From JAOUEA01 sp963810915 (lineage in GTDB: Bacteria > Actinomycetota > UBA4738 > HRBIN12): a stretch of 64,000 nucleotides of DNA. This document shows, piece by piece, positions 43,733 through 55,524 of the stretch. The translations under genes were made by a program, and so were the position numbers. The stretch covers positions 1 through 64,000 of the forward strand of contig CAWEPH010000014.1 of the NCBI GenBank assembly GCA_963810915.1. The letters are read 5' to 3'. The notes beneath the pieces were generated by a model. It was not told the DNA's origin. It searched no databases and saw only the letters and a list, made by a program, of their open reading frames with translations. Position 1 is the stretch's first letter. Every line of letters begins with the position of its first letter.

Positions 43733-44398
43733 TCAGGCGAACGGGTCCGCGATCGTCCGCACCGTCGCGCGCATGATGTGCCCGACGAAGGGGCGGATCA
43801 GCCTCCAGTACCGCAGGAACTTCGCCCGGGAAGCCGGGTCGGTCGTGAGGGTGCGCACGTCGTAGGTGAGGAGTGTATGGGTCGCGCCGTAGGGCCGGAC
43901 GCTCAGGTTGCACGCGATCTTGCCCCATCCGGGCTCGTCGAAGGCGGCGAAGCCCTCCAGGTCGGCGGGACGCCACGTGATCTGGGGCGTCCAGAATCGG
44001 CCGATCGCGCCGAAGACGGTCTCGTTGCCGGGGCGCTCGCCCAGCACCGACCAGCCCTCCAGCCCGCCCTCGCTCATCACGTGGCCGAGGCGCATCGCTG
44101 GGGGCGGCGCGGGCGGGTCCGTGCGCCGGACCCAGGCGGAAAGCCGCGCCGGCGCGCCGCGCACCGCGAAGGCGGCGTCCATCAGGGGCGTGTGCACCGT
44201 GAGGAAGTCGAGCTCCATCGCGGCATGCCAGGTTGTCTCCGGATCCGCGGCCACCACCACGTGCTCCGCGAGCGTGGCGTCGGCCTCGGGCATCAGCTCG
44301 TCGAGGAGCATCGGCTCCTCGGTCGCTTGCGCGGTCAGTTCCAGGACAGCCTCATCGTCGGTCTGCATCGCATCCACCTCCGACTCCCACGCTCGCAT
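43733..44398 (-). CDS. SRPBCC-like protein of unknown function
   Basis: 221 residues. After an acidic N-terminus, the region from AEHVVVAADPETTWHAAMEL to the end resembles a START/SRPBCC hydrophobic-pocket fold (FDEPGWGKIACNLSVRPYG, TLLTYDVRTLTTD). No catalytic motif is known for it. ATG 44398 is used; an in-frame ATG ten codons later is possible. Confidence 0.6.
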   Translation of the reverse strand: MRAWESEVDAMQTDDEAVLELTAQATEEPMLLDELMPEADATLAEHVVVAADPETTWHAAMELDFLTVHTPLMDAAFAVRGAPARLSAWVRRTDPPAPPPAMRLGHVMSEGGLEGWSVLGERPGNETVFGAIGRFWTPQITWRPADLEGFAAFDEPGWGKIACNLSVRPYGATHTLLTYDVRTLTTDPASRAKFLRYWRLIRPFVGHIMRATVRTIADPFA

Positions 44399-44465
44399 GT
44401 GGACGAGCCGGGGACGGGGGCCGGTGGGCCGCCCGCGCGAGGTCCGTACGGCCCAGGTGCGAGCG

Positions 44466-45365
44466 TCAGCCCAGCGCGACCCCGGGCTGGTCGCCGCGCT
44501 TGCGCGACGTCCGCCGGTACACGACGAACGCGATCGCGATCAAGATCGTGGAGACGGTCAGCATGATGGTGCCGATCGCGTTCACCGCGGGGGTGGGCGA
44601 CGTCCGTGCGGCCCCGTAGATCACGATCGCGACGGTCTCCGTCGAGGAGTCACGCGAGAGCTGGTTCACGATCACGAAGTCGTCCAGCGCGAACGCGAAG
44701 ATGATCGCGGCGCTCGCGAAGATCGAGGGTCCGAGGAGTGGGAGGGTGACGCGCACGAGCGTGCGCGTGGGTGAGGCCCCGAGATCCATGGCCGCCTCCT
44801 CGTAGGAGTTGCCGAGGGACAGGAGCCGAGCCCGCACGATGATGACGGGGTAGGCGAGGGACAACACCACCAGCCCGGCGAGCTGCGCCGTCGATCCGAG
44901 GCCGATGAACCGGAACGCGTTGAGGACGAGCAGGAAGAGCGCCACCGCGAGGATCAGCTCCGGGGTGACGAACGAGAACAGCATGAGGAAGTTCGACGTA
45001 CCGGCTCCACGACCATGCCAGCGATGCAGGGCCAGGGCGAACGCCACACCCAGGGGGACGGCGACGACGGCCGTGAGCGTGGCGAGCTTGAGGCTCTGGA
45101 CGATGGCGTGCTGCAGCGACGGGTCGTGGAGCACGGAGCCGGTCGGATCCCAGGTGTACCAACGGAGCGAGAACCCCTCCCACTGGGTGTCAGAGCGGCC
45201 CTTGTTGAAGGAGAAGAGGACCGCCGTGATGACGGGGATCGCCATCCAGATCACGTATGCGAGGCCCACCACCCACATGAACCGCGTCTCGGCCCAGGGG
45301 TTGGTGATCCACTCCTTGAGGCTCTGCCGAGGTTGCGGTGCGCCCAGGCCCGCGGTGGCGCTCAT
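44466..45365 (-). CDS. ABC transporter permease, PotC-like
   Basis: 299 residues with about six membrane helices and the permease EAA loop (EEAAMDLGASPTRTLVRVTLP). It resembles the second permease of spermidine/putrescine-type importers. Its ATG overlaps the stop of the first permease by 4 bases (ATGA). The frame runs far upstream, but the start at 45365 is set by this overlap. Last gene of the transporter operon. Confidence 0.9.
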   Translation of the reverse strand: MSATAGLGAPQPRQSLKEWITNPWAETRFMWVVGLAYVIWMAIPVITAVLFSFNKGRSDTQWEGFSLRWYTWDPTGSVLHDPSLQHAIVQSLKLATLTAVVAVPLGVAFALALHRWHGRGAGTSNFLMLFSFVTPELILAVALFLLVLNAFRFIGLGSTAQLAGLVVLSLAYPVIIVRARLLSLGNSYEEAAMDLGASPTRTLVRVTLPLLGPSIFASAAIIFAFALDDFVIVNQLSRDSSTETVAIVIYGAARTSPTPAVNAIGTIMLTVSTILIAIAFVVYRRTSRKRGDQPGVALG

Positions 45366-46342
45366 GCGCTGATCCCCCGCGCGGCCCGGTTCGTGCTCCA
45401 CAGGTAGTAGAGGATGGCCGGGATCAGCAGCACGAGCAGCACGAGCACCAACGCCGCGCCGCGCTGTCGGAAGAGCGGCTCGTCGATCGCCAGGACGATG
45501 GCGTTCCCGATCATCCCCAACTTCGGCGTGTCGGCGATCAACTGCTTCGTGAAGTAGTCGCCGAACATCGGCAGGCCGCAGATCACGAACCCGGCGAGGA
45601 TCGCCTGCCCGGATTGCGGGAGCGTGACCCGCCAGAACGTCTTGGCTGGGCTCGCTCCGAGGTCGCGGCCGGCCTCGAGGAGCGACGGGTGGATCCGGTC
45701 GAGGGTGGCGAAGAGCGGCAAGATCATGAACGGCACGTAGCCGTAGACGAGCCCGAAGATCAACGTCGAGGGCTTCCCCGAGAGCCACGAGTAGGGCTGA
45801 CTGATGACCCCCAGTCGCTCGAGCACCTTGTTGACGTAGCCGTCGTCCTGCAGGAGCGAGATCCAGGCGAGCATCCGGAGCATGTAGGAGATCCAGAACG
45901 GCGCGAAGAAGAGCACCAGGAACAGGCCCTTGAACCGCCCCGCGCGGCGGGCGAGGAAGTACGCGAACGGGTAGCCGATCAGGAGGCAGAGGAACGTGGA
46001 GATACCGACGAAGACGAACGTGTTCACGAACGCCCTCGAGTACAAGCCGTCCGTGTGCAGGATGTTCGACATCGTGAAGCTGAAGATCCCCTGTCCCGTC
46101 TGGAACCACGTCGCGGGGTTCCACGCGGGCACCGGTTGACGCAGCAGGGGATCGATCCCGCCGAACGTGACGGCGAGCACGACGTAGAAGGGGAAGACGA
46201 AGAAGATCAGCAGGTAGAGCGTGGCGGGCGCCGCGAAGCTCGGCCAGAACCATCTCGGCGCCCACGCGCCCCGTTCGCGCTCCGCGAGCCGTCGGTCGGC
46301 ACGGCGCTCGCGCCGGGTCAGCGACGGAGCGCCGCTAGACAC
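45362..46342 (-). CDS. ABC transporter permease, PotB-like
   Basis: 326 residues with a basic cytoplasmic N-terminus and six membrane helices. The EAA loop is EAGRDLGASPAKTFWRVTLP, and LRMLAWISLL is typical of polyamine-type permeases. It overlaps the end of the binding-protein gene by 8 bases. It forms the membrane channel with the PotC-like protein. Confidence 0.9.
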   Translation of the reverse strand: MSSGAPSLTRRERRADRRLAERERGAWAPRWFWPSFAAPATLYLLIFFVFPFYVVLAVTFGGIDPLLRQPVPAWNPATWFQTGQGIFSFTMSNILHTDGLYSRAFVNTFVFVGISTFLCLLIGYPFAYFLARRAGRFKGLFLVLFFAPFWISYMLRMLAWISLLQDDGYVNKVLERLGVISQPYSWLSGKPSTLIFGLVYGYVPFMILPLFATLDRIHPSLLEAGRDLGASPAKTFWRVTLPQSGQAILAGFVICGLPMFGDYFTKQLIADTPKLGMIGNAIVLAIDEPLFRQRGAALVLVLLVLLIPAILYYLWSTNRAARGISA

Positions 46343-47657
46343 CCGCCTGCAGTTCGGTGAAGGCGGACTTCCACAGCGCGTCGAGGTCCGTGGGGAGCTC
46401 CAGCTCGCGCGAGCCCTTGGCGAAGTCGTCCTCGCTCACGATCACCGTGGACAGGTGCTTGGGCACGATGCCGCTGCTCACCATCGCCTCCGGGGTCATC
46501 GCCGACACCGGCATCTGGTATCCGGTCATGTTCGTGAAGTTGGCGAGCGCGTTCTTGTTGTCGAGGAGGTAGTTCGCGAGCAGGTGGGAGAGCACAGGGT
46601 TCTTCCCACTCGAGAGCAGCACGATCGTGTCGTTGTCGACGTTCGCGGGGTGGCCGTCCGAGCCGGGCCAGTAGTAGGAGAGCACGTCCGCGTCGGACTT
46701 GTTGGTCAGGAAGACCACTGCATCGCTGGCGTTGCCCGACCACGACTGGTGGAGGTAGGCCTTGCCTTCAGGCACGTCGGTGTAGTCGCTGTGGTCGTAG
46801 GAGATGGAGCCGACCATCTGCGCGATCGAGGCGACGTCGTCCTTGGCCTTCGAGATGGCCGCAGCGTCGGCCGCGTTCACGTCGGTGATCCCGTCGCGGA
46901 ACATGGGCATCGCCAGGACGTCCTGGGCGTTGGCGAGGAGGTGGGTCTTGTCCTTCGGCGGGTTGTCGAAGAAGACGTCGTACGGGTTGTCCATCGAGGC
47001 CGGATCGATCTTCAGCTTGTCGTTCCGCCAGAAGATCCCCGTGGACCAGATGGAGTACGGGAGCGAGAACAGGGCACCCACGTCGTAGAAGGGGCTCGTG
47101 AACGAGCCGTAGAGGTTGGAGATGTTGGGGATGTAGTCGTGGTTGATGGGACGGATCAGTCCTTGCGCGATCGAGCGTCCGAGCGCCCAGACGTTCATCC
47201 CGAACATGATGTCGAAGGGGCTCTGTTTCGCGTTGATCTTGGCCAGGCCGCCGTCCATGTCCTGGAACTTGGTCACGTTGATCTTGCATTGGTACTTGTC
47301 CGAGAACGACTTCAGCAGGCCGGGATCGATGTAGTACGGCCACTGCATGACCTCGAGGGTGGCGTTCTGCTCGGGCTGCAGCCCGCTGTCGATCACCGGG
47401 TTGTCGGTCTGGATGGTCCAGGTGACGGGCGCGTCGGTCCGCGCGAGCGGGTACGGGGCTCCGGGGATGCCCCCCGTCCCGTATTGGTTCGCGCCGCCGG
47501 AGCCCGTAGCGGCCGCGCTGCTCACGGAGGTCTGGGCCCCGGACCCGCATGCGGCCAGGATCGCCGCCATCGACGGCATCGCGATGCCGGCCGCCGCGGC
47601 GCGGCGCAGGAAGGTACGCCGATCGATCGAGGCTCGTTCCTTGGGGTGCATGCTCAT
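46335..47657 (-). CDS. Extracellular solute-binding lipoprotein, PotD-like
   Basis: 440 residues. A twin-arginine-like leader (RRTFLRRAAAAG) ends in a lipobox (ILAACGS), so the mature protein is probably a lipoprotein. The rest matches polyamine-type binding proteins (LEVMQWPYYIDPGLLKSF, then KINAKQSPFDIMFG). The start ATG 47657 has AAGGAG 8 bases upstream. It would deliver a polyamine-like or other small organic solute to the two permeases that follow. No ATPase subunit gene lies beside the operon. Confidence 0.9.
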   Translation of the reverse strand: MSMHPKERASIDRRTFLRRAAAAGIAMPSMAAILAACGSGAQTSVSSAAATGSGGANQYGTGGIPGAPYPLARTDAPVTWTIQTDNPVIDSGLQPEQNATLEVMQWPYYIDPGLLKSFSDKYQCKINVTKFQDMDGGLAKINAKQSPFDIMFGMNVWALGRSIAQGLIRPINHDYIPNISNLYGSFTSPFYDVGALFSLPYSIWSTGIFWRNDKLKIDPASMDNPYDVFFDNPPKDKTHLLANAQDVLAMPMFRDGITDVNAADAAAISKAKDDVASIAQMVGSISYDHSDYTDVPEGKAYLHQSWSGNASDAVVFLTNKSDADVLSYYWPGSDGHPANVDNDTIVLLSSGKNPVLSHLLANYLLDNKNALANFTNMTGYQMPVSAMTPEAMVSSGIVPKHLSTVIVSEDDFAKGSRELELPTDLDALWKSAFTELQAGV

Positions 47658-47779
47658 GCCCAGACTCCTTCTGGTTCGCGGGTCGCGCTCTTTGTACACC
47701 TACGTGAGCGGGCGCGCTCGCGGTTGGGTCCTCCAACGTAACCGCAGGTCAGGTCGACGGCGCCGCTCGATCGACCCGG

Positions 47780-47785
47780 TAAACT
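47780..47785 (+). promoter_or_regulatory. Putative -10 element (TAAACT) of the typA gene
   Basis: TAAACT lies about 55 bases before the ATG at 47838 in the divergent region with the transporter operon. Confidence 0.4.
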
Positions 47786-47837
47786 CGCTGGTGGCGCGCG
47801 TCCGCGCGTCGGCGCCCCTCGGATCCCGGAGCCCTGC

Positions 47838-49667
<1,830 letters not shown>

Positions 49668-49702
49668 GGATCCGTTCCGCGCGCGGTCGACGCGCGAGCG
49701 GA

Positions 49703-49708
49703 TAGGGT
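49703..49708 (+). promoter_or_regulatory. Putative -10 element (TAGGGT), leaderless ligase
   Basis: It ends exactly 7 bases before the ATG at 49715, with no Shine-Dalgarno sequence, as at the other leaderless starts in this window. Confidence 0.45.
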
Positions 49709-49714
49709 CGCGGG

Positions 49715-50785
49715 ATGCCGAGACGCACGATCGACGGCGACCTCCCGGCGCCGATGCTCGCGAAGCTCCAGCCCGAGATGCCGACGGGCTCCGGCTGGAC
49801 GTATGAGCCCAAGTGGGACGGGTTCCGCACGATCGCCGCGGTCGACGACCCGATCCCGCGGCTCGCGAGCCGCGACGGCCGGCCGCTGGGGCGCTACTTC
49901 CCCGAGCTCATCGAGCTGCTCGAGGCGGCGGACGGAGGACCGTTCGTGGCCGACGGGGAGATCGTGCGCGTCGACGGGGCGTCGATGGAGTTCGACCAGC
50001 TCCAGCTCCGCCTCCACCCGGCGGAGTCGAGGATCCGGAAGCTCGCGGGTGAGATCCCCGCATCCCTCGTCGTGTTCGACCTCATCCGCGAGGGCGACGA
50101 CGACCTCGCGCCGCTCCCGCTCCGCGAGCGCCGAGCGCGTCTCGCGGGGCTGGCTCGACGGCTCGGCTGGGCGCAGGCTCCCGGCGACATCCCGACGATG
50201 CCGGCGTCGCCCACGATCCTCGTGGCCCCGTGGACCGACGACGTGTCGGTCGCGGAGGCCTGGTTCGCCGACGAGGAAGGCCTCGGACAGGACGGCGTGC
50301 TCGCCAAGCGCGAGGACCAGGCGTACCTGGCCGGGGAGCGCGGCTGGGTCAAGGTGAAGCACCGCCGCACCCTCGACGTGGTGGTGGGCGGGTACCGGCT
50401 CTCGAAGGAGGGCGATGGGATCGGGGCGCTCCTGCTCGGTCTCTACGGCGACGGCACCCTGCACTACGTCGGCCACACGTCGTCGTTCAAGGCCGCGGAA
50501 CGCCGCGAGATCCTCGGGGTGCTCCGCGAGCTGGAGGGTGGGGTGAGCTTCGAGGGAGGGCGGGCGCCGGGCGGTCCGAGCCGGTGGACGGGGGGCAAGG
50601 ATCCGGAGTGGGTCGCGATCCAGCCGATCCTGGTCTGCGAGGTCACGATCGACCGACTGCAGTACGGCCGCTTCCGCCACGCGGCGACGTTCGTGCGATG
50701 GCGCGACGATCGGGACCCCCGGAGCTGCACCTTCGAGCAGCTGGGCGCCGACCCCCCGAGCTGGCCGGAGGAGCAGGGCAACTAG
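49715..50785 (+). CDS. ATP-dependent DNA ligase, LigC/LigD type
   Basis: 356 residues. The adenylation motif EPKWDGFR near residue 30 holds the lysine that takes AMP. FVADGEIV is motif III, and DGVLAKRED with GWVKVKHRRT are motifs IV and V. A C-terminal OB-fold domain follows. The size and pattern are those of LigC or the isolated ligase domain of LigD. It converges with the polymerase gene 11 bases away. Likely in double-strand break or base-excision repair. Confidence 0.92.
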   Translation: MPRRTIDGDLPAPMLAKLQPEMPTGSGWTYEPKWDGFRTIAAVDDPIPRLASRDGRPLGRYFPELIELLEAADGGPFVADGEIVRVDGASMEFDQLQLRLHPAESRIRKLAGEIPASLVVFDLIREGDDDLAPLPLRERRARLAGLARRLGWAQAPGDIPTMPASPTILVAPWTDDVSVAEAWFADEEGLGQDGVLAKREDQAYLAGERGWVKVKHRRTLDVVVGGYRLSKEGDGIGALLLGLYGDGTLHYVGHTSSFKAAERREILGVLRELEGGVSFEGGRAPGGPSRWTGGKDPEWVAIQPILVCEVTIDRLQYGRFRHAATFVRWRDDRDPRSCTFEQLGADPPSWPEEQGN

Positions 50786-50796
50786 TCCGTTACGGA

Positions 50797-51889
50797 CTAG
50801 GTGTCCGTGCGGGAGCGACCTCCTCGCCTGTTGCCCTTCTCGGCCTTGCGCATCTCTTCCCATTCGGCCACGCGGCGTGCGCGCGACGGGTTGACCCGGA
50901 TGGGCTCGTCGTCTCCTTCGGGGAAGTGGGGAGGCCACGGCGCGTCGCCGAGGCCGCCCGCCGCATCGCGTTCCGCGAGCGCCAGGAGCGAGTCGAGCGT
51001 GCCGACGTGCGCGTCGATGTCGGCGCCCGGGTCGCCGATGGTCTCCAGGCGATCGGGCACCGTCCGCACGGTGAAGCGTTCGGCATCGACGTCGGCGACC
51101 TCGTCCCAGGCCAGCGGCGTCGAGACGCGGGCGTCGGGCATCGGCCGGATCGAGTAGGCGCTCGCCACCGTGCGGTCGCGGGCGTTCTGGTTGTAGTCGA
51201 GGAACACCCCCCGGCGCTCCTCCTTCCACCACGCGGTCGTGGCGACCCCCGGCATCCGCCGCTCCACCTCGCGGGCGAACGCGAGCGCGGCGCGACGGGT
51301 GTTCGTGAAGCCGTGCCGACGCTCGATGCGCGCGTTGACGTGGATCCCCCGCTTGCCGCTCGTCTTCGGGAACCCGGTGAGTCCGTGCTCGGCGAGCACG
51401 TCCCGGGCCATGAGCGCGACCTGCCGCACGTCGTCCCACGGAACGCCCGGCGTCGGGTCGAGGTCGACGCGCAGCTCGTCCGGGTGATCGACGTCGTCGG
51501 CGCGCACGGGCCACGGGTTGCACTCCAGGCACCCGAGCGTGGCCGCCCAGACGAGCGCCGCCTCGTCATCCATCACCGGCATCAGCGCGTGCCGCCCGCT
51601 CGGGAACGTGATCGTGGCGGTGCGGACCCAGTCGGGGGCGCCTTTCGGCAGCCGCTTCTGATAGAAGGAGCCCTCGCCGTCGTCGGCGACCCCCGCGGGG
51701 AACCGATGCAGGATCGCGGGTCGCCGGCGGCATCCGGCCAAGGCGGCCTCGGCCACGCGCGCCCAGTACGCCGACGACCTCGAGCTTGGTGATCGGGCCG
51801 CCCGGTGCGTCCGGGAAGTAGACCTTGTCCGGGTTCGTCACCCGCACGTCGCGTCCTTGGACCTCGACGATATCGGCCGGCGTGGTCAT
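50797..51889 (-). CDS. LigD-type DNA polymerase/primase domain protein, one frameshift
   Basis: About 363 residues across one frameshift near 51755. The N-terminus (VRVTNPDKVYFPD) and the main part (DELRVDLDPTPGVPWDDV with the catalytic aspartates, TSGKRGIHVNARI, KEERRGVFLDYNQNARDRT) are the LigD polymerase domain used in nonhomologous end joining. At the break the protein continues as YWARVAEAALAG in the next frame. The ATG at 51889 is used. The gene converges with the ligase gene. No ku gene lies in the window. Confidence 0.85.
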
Positions 51890-51969
51890 CGTTCGAGCCT
51901 ACCCTCGTGGCGCCAGGCGGTGTCGTCGCGCACGTCGCGGGTACGCTTCCCGTGCCTCGCGGCGCACCG

Positions 51970-54625
51970 ATGGAGGTGGATCCGGACTGGTAGAGACGAC
52001 GCCGGCCTGGGCCGACGCACCGTCGGTCGACGTCGCCGCGACGATGCCGGTCGCCGGGCGTCCTGCAGGCGCTCGGCTCCGGCGCCGGACGGGCTCTCCT
52101 CGGCGGAGGCGGAGATCCGCCTCGCGCGCGTCGGACCGAACGCCGTCCGCACGCACCACGCGAGCGCGTGGCGCGTGTTCCTCGCTCAGGTGCGCAGTCC
52201 CTTGCTCCTCCTCCTGCTCGCCGCGGCCGCGGTCTCCGCCTTCGTCGGCGAGGGCGTGGACGCCGCCATCATCGGCGTCATCGTCGCGGCCTCGGTCGGG
52301 CTCGGGTTCGTGAACGAGTACCGCGCCGACCGGGCCGCCGAGGCGTTGCACTCGCAGGTCCGCCACATCGTCACCGCGCTCAGGGACGGATCGCCGACCG
52401 GCATCGAGATCACGCACCTCGTGCCCGGCGACGTGGTCCTGCTCGGCATCGGCGACCGTCGTGCCCGCCGACATGCGCCTCCTGAGCGCGGACGGGCTCG
52501 AGTGCGACGAGTCGATCCTCACGGGGGAGGCGGAGCCCGTGAGCAAGGACGCTCGCGATCGACGGCGGCGAGGGGCCGGCCGACCCGTCGTCGCAGCGCG
52601 CTGTTCATGGGGACCGTCGTGCATCGGGGGTCCGCGCGCGCGGTCGTCGTGACGACGGGACCGCGCACCCGGTTCGGACACATCGCGATGGGGTTGGGGG
52701 AGCGCCAGCCGCGCACCGAGTTCCAGGAGGGGCTCGCCCGCTTCTCCGGGCTCCTCGCCAAGGTCGCCCTCGTCCTCAGCGTCGCGATCCTCGCGATCAA
52801 CCTGCTGCTCGGCCGTCCGTGGATCGACGCGATCCTGTTCGCGCTCGCGGTGGCGGTCGGCATCACGCCCCAGCTGCTGCCGGCGGTCGTCTCGACGAGC
52901 CTGGCGAGCGGATCCCATCGTCTCGCGGCGCGCAAGGTGCTCGTGAAGCGGCTCGTCTGCATCGAGGACCTCGGCGACATCGACGTGCTGTTCTCGGACA
53001 AGACCGGGACCCTCACCGAGGGGCGCGTGAGCTTCGATCGGGCGATCGATCGCGAAGGCGATCCCTCGGATGCCGTGATCGAGCTCGGGCTGCTCTGCAG
53101 CGAGGCCGGCGTCGCGGAGGGCGACGGCGCGAGCGGCGACCCTCTCGACCAGGCGTTGCGGGCGGGCGCCGGCGTCGCCTCCTCGGGATCCGACGGCGCG
53201 CGCCTCGGGGTCGTGCCCTTCGATCACGATCGGCGCTGCACCTCGGCGCTGGTGGAGCGCCAGGACGGGCGGATCCTGATCACGAAGGGTGCCCCGGAAT
53301 CGGTGTTCGCGCGCTGCGCCGAGGTGTCCGAGACCGACCGGCGCATGGTCGACGCCGAGTTCGCGAAGGGCAACCGGGTGGTGGCGGTGGCGACGCGACC
53401 CGCGCCCGACCTCTCCACGGTGTCGGCCGCCGACGAGCGCGACCTGGTGCTCCGGGGGTACCTGATCTTCCTCGATCCCCCGAAGCGCTCGGCCTCGGCA
53501 TCGGTCGCGCGGCTCCGCGACCTGGGCGTGGCGGTGAAGATCGTGACGGGCGACAACCCGGTGGTGGCCACGACCGTGTGTCGCGAGCTCGCGATCCCCG
53601 TCGACGGGGTGCTCACCGGCCCCGAGGTCGAGGCCCTCGACGACGATGGGCTCCTCGCCGCCGTGACCGGGGTCTCGATCTTCGCGCGCGTGAGTCCGGA
53701 GCAGAAGGCGCGGATCCTCCGGGCCCAGCGCACGGCGGGCTCCGCGGTGGCGTTCCTCGGCGACGGTGTGAACGACGCCCTCGCGTTGCACCACGCCGAC
53801 GTCGGGATCTCGGTCGACTCGGCCGTCGACGTCGCCAAGGACGCGGCCGACATCATCCTGCTGGAGCACGATCTCGATGTGCTCGCCGACGGCGTGGTGG
53901 AGGGCCGGCGCACCTTCGCCAACACGATCAAGTACGTGCGGATGGGCACGTCCTCGAACTTCGGCAACATGTTCAGCGTCACCGTCGCCTCGGCGTTCCT
54001 GCCGTTCCTGCCGATGCTCCCGTTCCAGATCCTGCTGAACAACCTGCTGTACGACACGAGCCAGCTCGCGATCCCGACCGACCACGTCGATGCGGAGCAG
54101 CTCCTGCGACCCTCGCATTGGGACGTGGCGGAGATCCGGCGCTTCATGCTGCGGTTCGGGCCGATCAGCTCGGCCTTCGACATCGCCTCGTTCGCGGTCC
54201 TGCTCTGGGTCTTCCACGCGACCGCGCCGGCGTTCCGCGCAGGCTGGTTCATCGAGTCGATCGCCACGCAGACGCTGGTGGTGTTCGTGATCCGCACCCT
54301 GCGCGTGCCGTTCCTGCGGAGCCGTCCCTCACGCACGCTCGCGGTCTCGGTGCTCGCCGTCGTCGTGGTGGGCATCGCGATCCCGCTGTCGCCGATGGCC
54401 GCCACCCTGGGGTTCGCGACCCCCCCGATCGGCTTCATGGCGTTGATGGTGCCCTTCGTCGCCGTGTACCTGGCGGCGGTCGACGTCGCCAAGCTCTTCT
54501 TCTTCCGCGAGGTGGCGCCGGCGCCGCGCAAGCTGCGACGGGCGCGACCCCATCGGATCCATCGCATCGCCGCCCGCTGGAGCCACCACGAGGCGTTGCC
54601 CGCTCCCCAGGTGCCCGCCGCCTAG
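51970..54625 (+). CDS. P-type cation ATPase (Mg2+/Ca2+ type), several frameshifts
   Basis: About 880 residues across shifts near 51990, 52080, 52460, 52555 and 52605. The parts read in order: N-terminal EIRLARVGPNAVRTH; actuator-domain segment ADMRLLSADGLECDESILTG in another frame; phosphorylation motif FSDKTGTLTEG; hinge VAFLGDGVNDALALHHADV; and C-terminal membrane helices. The pattern VGPNxV, with the ending after LFFFREV, resembles MgtA-type Mg2+ importers. Ion specificity is not certain. From 52610 to the end the frame is intact. Its stop overlaps that of the convergent mtkB gene within CTAG. The start near ATG 51970 (MEVDPDW) is tentative. Confidence 0.8.
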
Positions 54626-55524
54626 GAGCCCGCGCCGCCTCGGCCCTCGCCGGACTCCTTCACGGCGCGCAGCACCGTGTCGCCGATCTCCGCGGGGTTG
54701 CGCACCACCCGGTGGCCGTGGGACTCGATCGCGTCGAGCTTGGCCGTCGCCGTGTCCGCCTCGCCGCTGATCACGGCGCCCGCGTGGCCCATCCGCCGGC
54801 CGCGCGGCGCCGAGACGCCCGCGATGAACGCCACGAGCGGCTTCGTCATGTACTGCGCTGCCCAGGCCGCGGCGTCGACCTCCTGCTGGCCGCCGATCTC
54901 GCCGATCATCACCACCACGTCGGTGTCGTCGTCGTTCTCGAAGGCCTGCATCACCGTCTTGAAGTCGGTCCCGTTGACCGGGTCGCCGCCGATGCCCACG
55001 CACGTCGACTGCCCGAGTCCCAGCGCGGTCATCTGCGAGACCGCCTCGTAGTTGAGGGTGCCCGAGCGGCTCACGACGCCCACCCGGCCCTTCAGGTAGA
55101 TGTGGCTCGGCATGATGCCGACCTTGCACGCGCCCGGCGTGATGATGCCGGGGGAGTTGGGGCCGATGATCCGCGTGGAGCGCCCGGCGAGGTAGCGCTT
55201 CGTGCGCACCATGTCCTGCACGGGGACGCCGTCGGCGATGATCACCGCCACCTCGACGCCGGCGTCGACCGCCTCCAAGAGCGAGTCGGTCGCGACCTGG
55301 GGCGGGGTGAAGATGCCGCTCACCGTCGCCCCGGTCTCCTCGACCGCCTCCTCGACGCTGTTGAAGACGGGCAGGCCGAGGTGCGTGGCGCCGCCCTTGC
55401 CGGGCGTGACGCCCCCGACCACCTTGGTCCCGAACGCCATCGCCTCCTCGGCGTGGAACGTGGCGTGCTGGCCGGTGAACCCCTGGAAGATGACCCGCGA
55501 GTCCCTGTCGACGAACACGCTCAC
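54622..55524 (-). CDS. mtkB: Malate-CoA ligase (malate thiokinase) or succinyl-CoA ligase, alpha subunit
   Basis: 300 residues, unbroken. FQGFTGQHATFHAEEAM and GKGGATHLGLPVF form the CoA-binding part, and MGHAGAVISG carries the phosphorylated active-site histidine. By sequence it is a succinyl-CoA synthetase alpha-type subunit. The neighbouring malyl-CoA lyase, serine-glyoxylate aminotransferase, PEP carboxylase and hydroxypyruvate reductase argue for malate-CoA ligase of the serine cycle. The start GTG 55524 overlaps the stop of the beta subunit gene (GTGA), with AGGAGG upstream. Confidence 0.85.
   Translation of the reverse strand: MSVFVDRDSRVIFQGFTGQHATFHAEEAMAFGTKVVGGVTPGKGGATHLGLPVFNSVEEAVEETGATVSGIFTPPQVATDSLLEAVDAGVEVAVIIADGVPVQDMVRTKRYLAGRSTRIIGPNSPGIITPGACKVGIMPSHIYLKGRVGVVSRSGTLNYEAVSQMTALGLGQSTCVGIGGDPVNGTDFKTVMQAFENDDDTDVVVMIGEIGGQQEVDAAAWAAQYMTKPLVAFIAGVSAPRGRRMGHAGAVISGEADTATAKLDAIESHGHRVVRNPAEIGDTVLRAVKESGEGRGGAGS

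Noticed and set aside
51899..54217. A 772-codon minus-strand open frame
   Set aside because: Antisense to the P-type ATPase, whose DKTGT and GDGVND motifs fix the coding strand.
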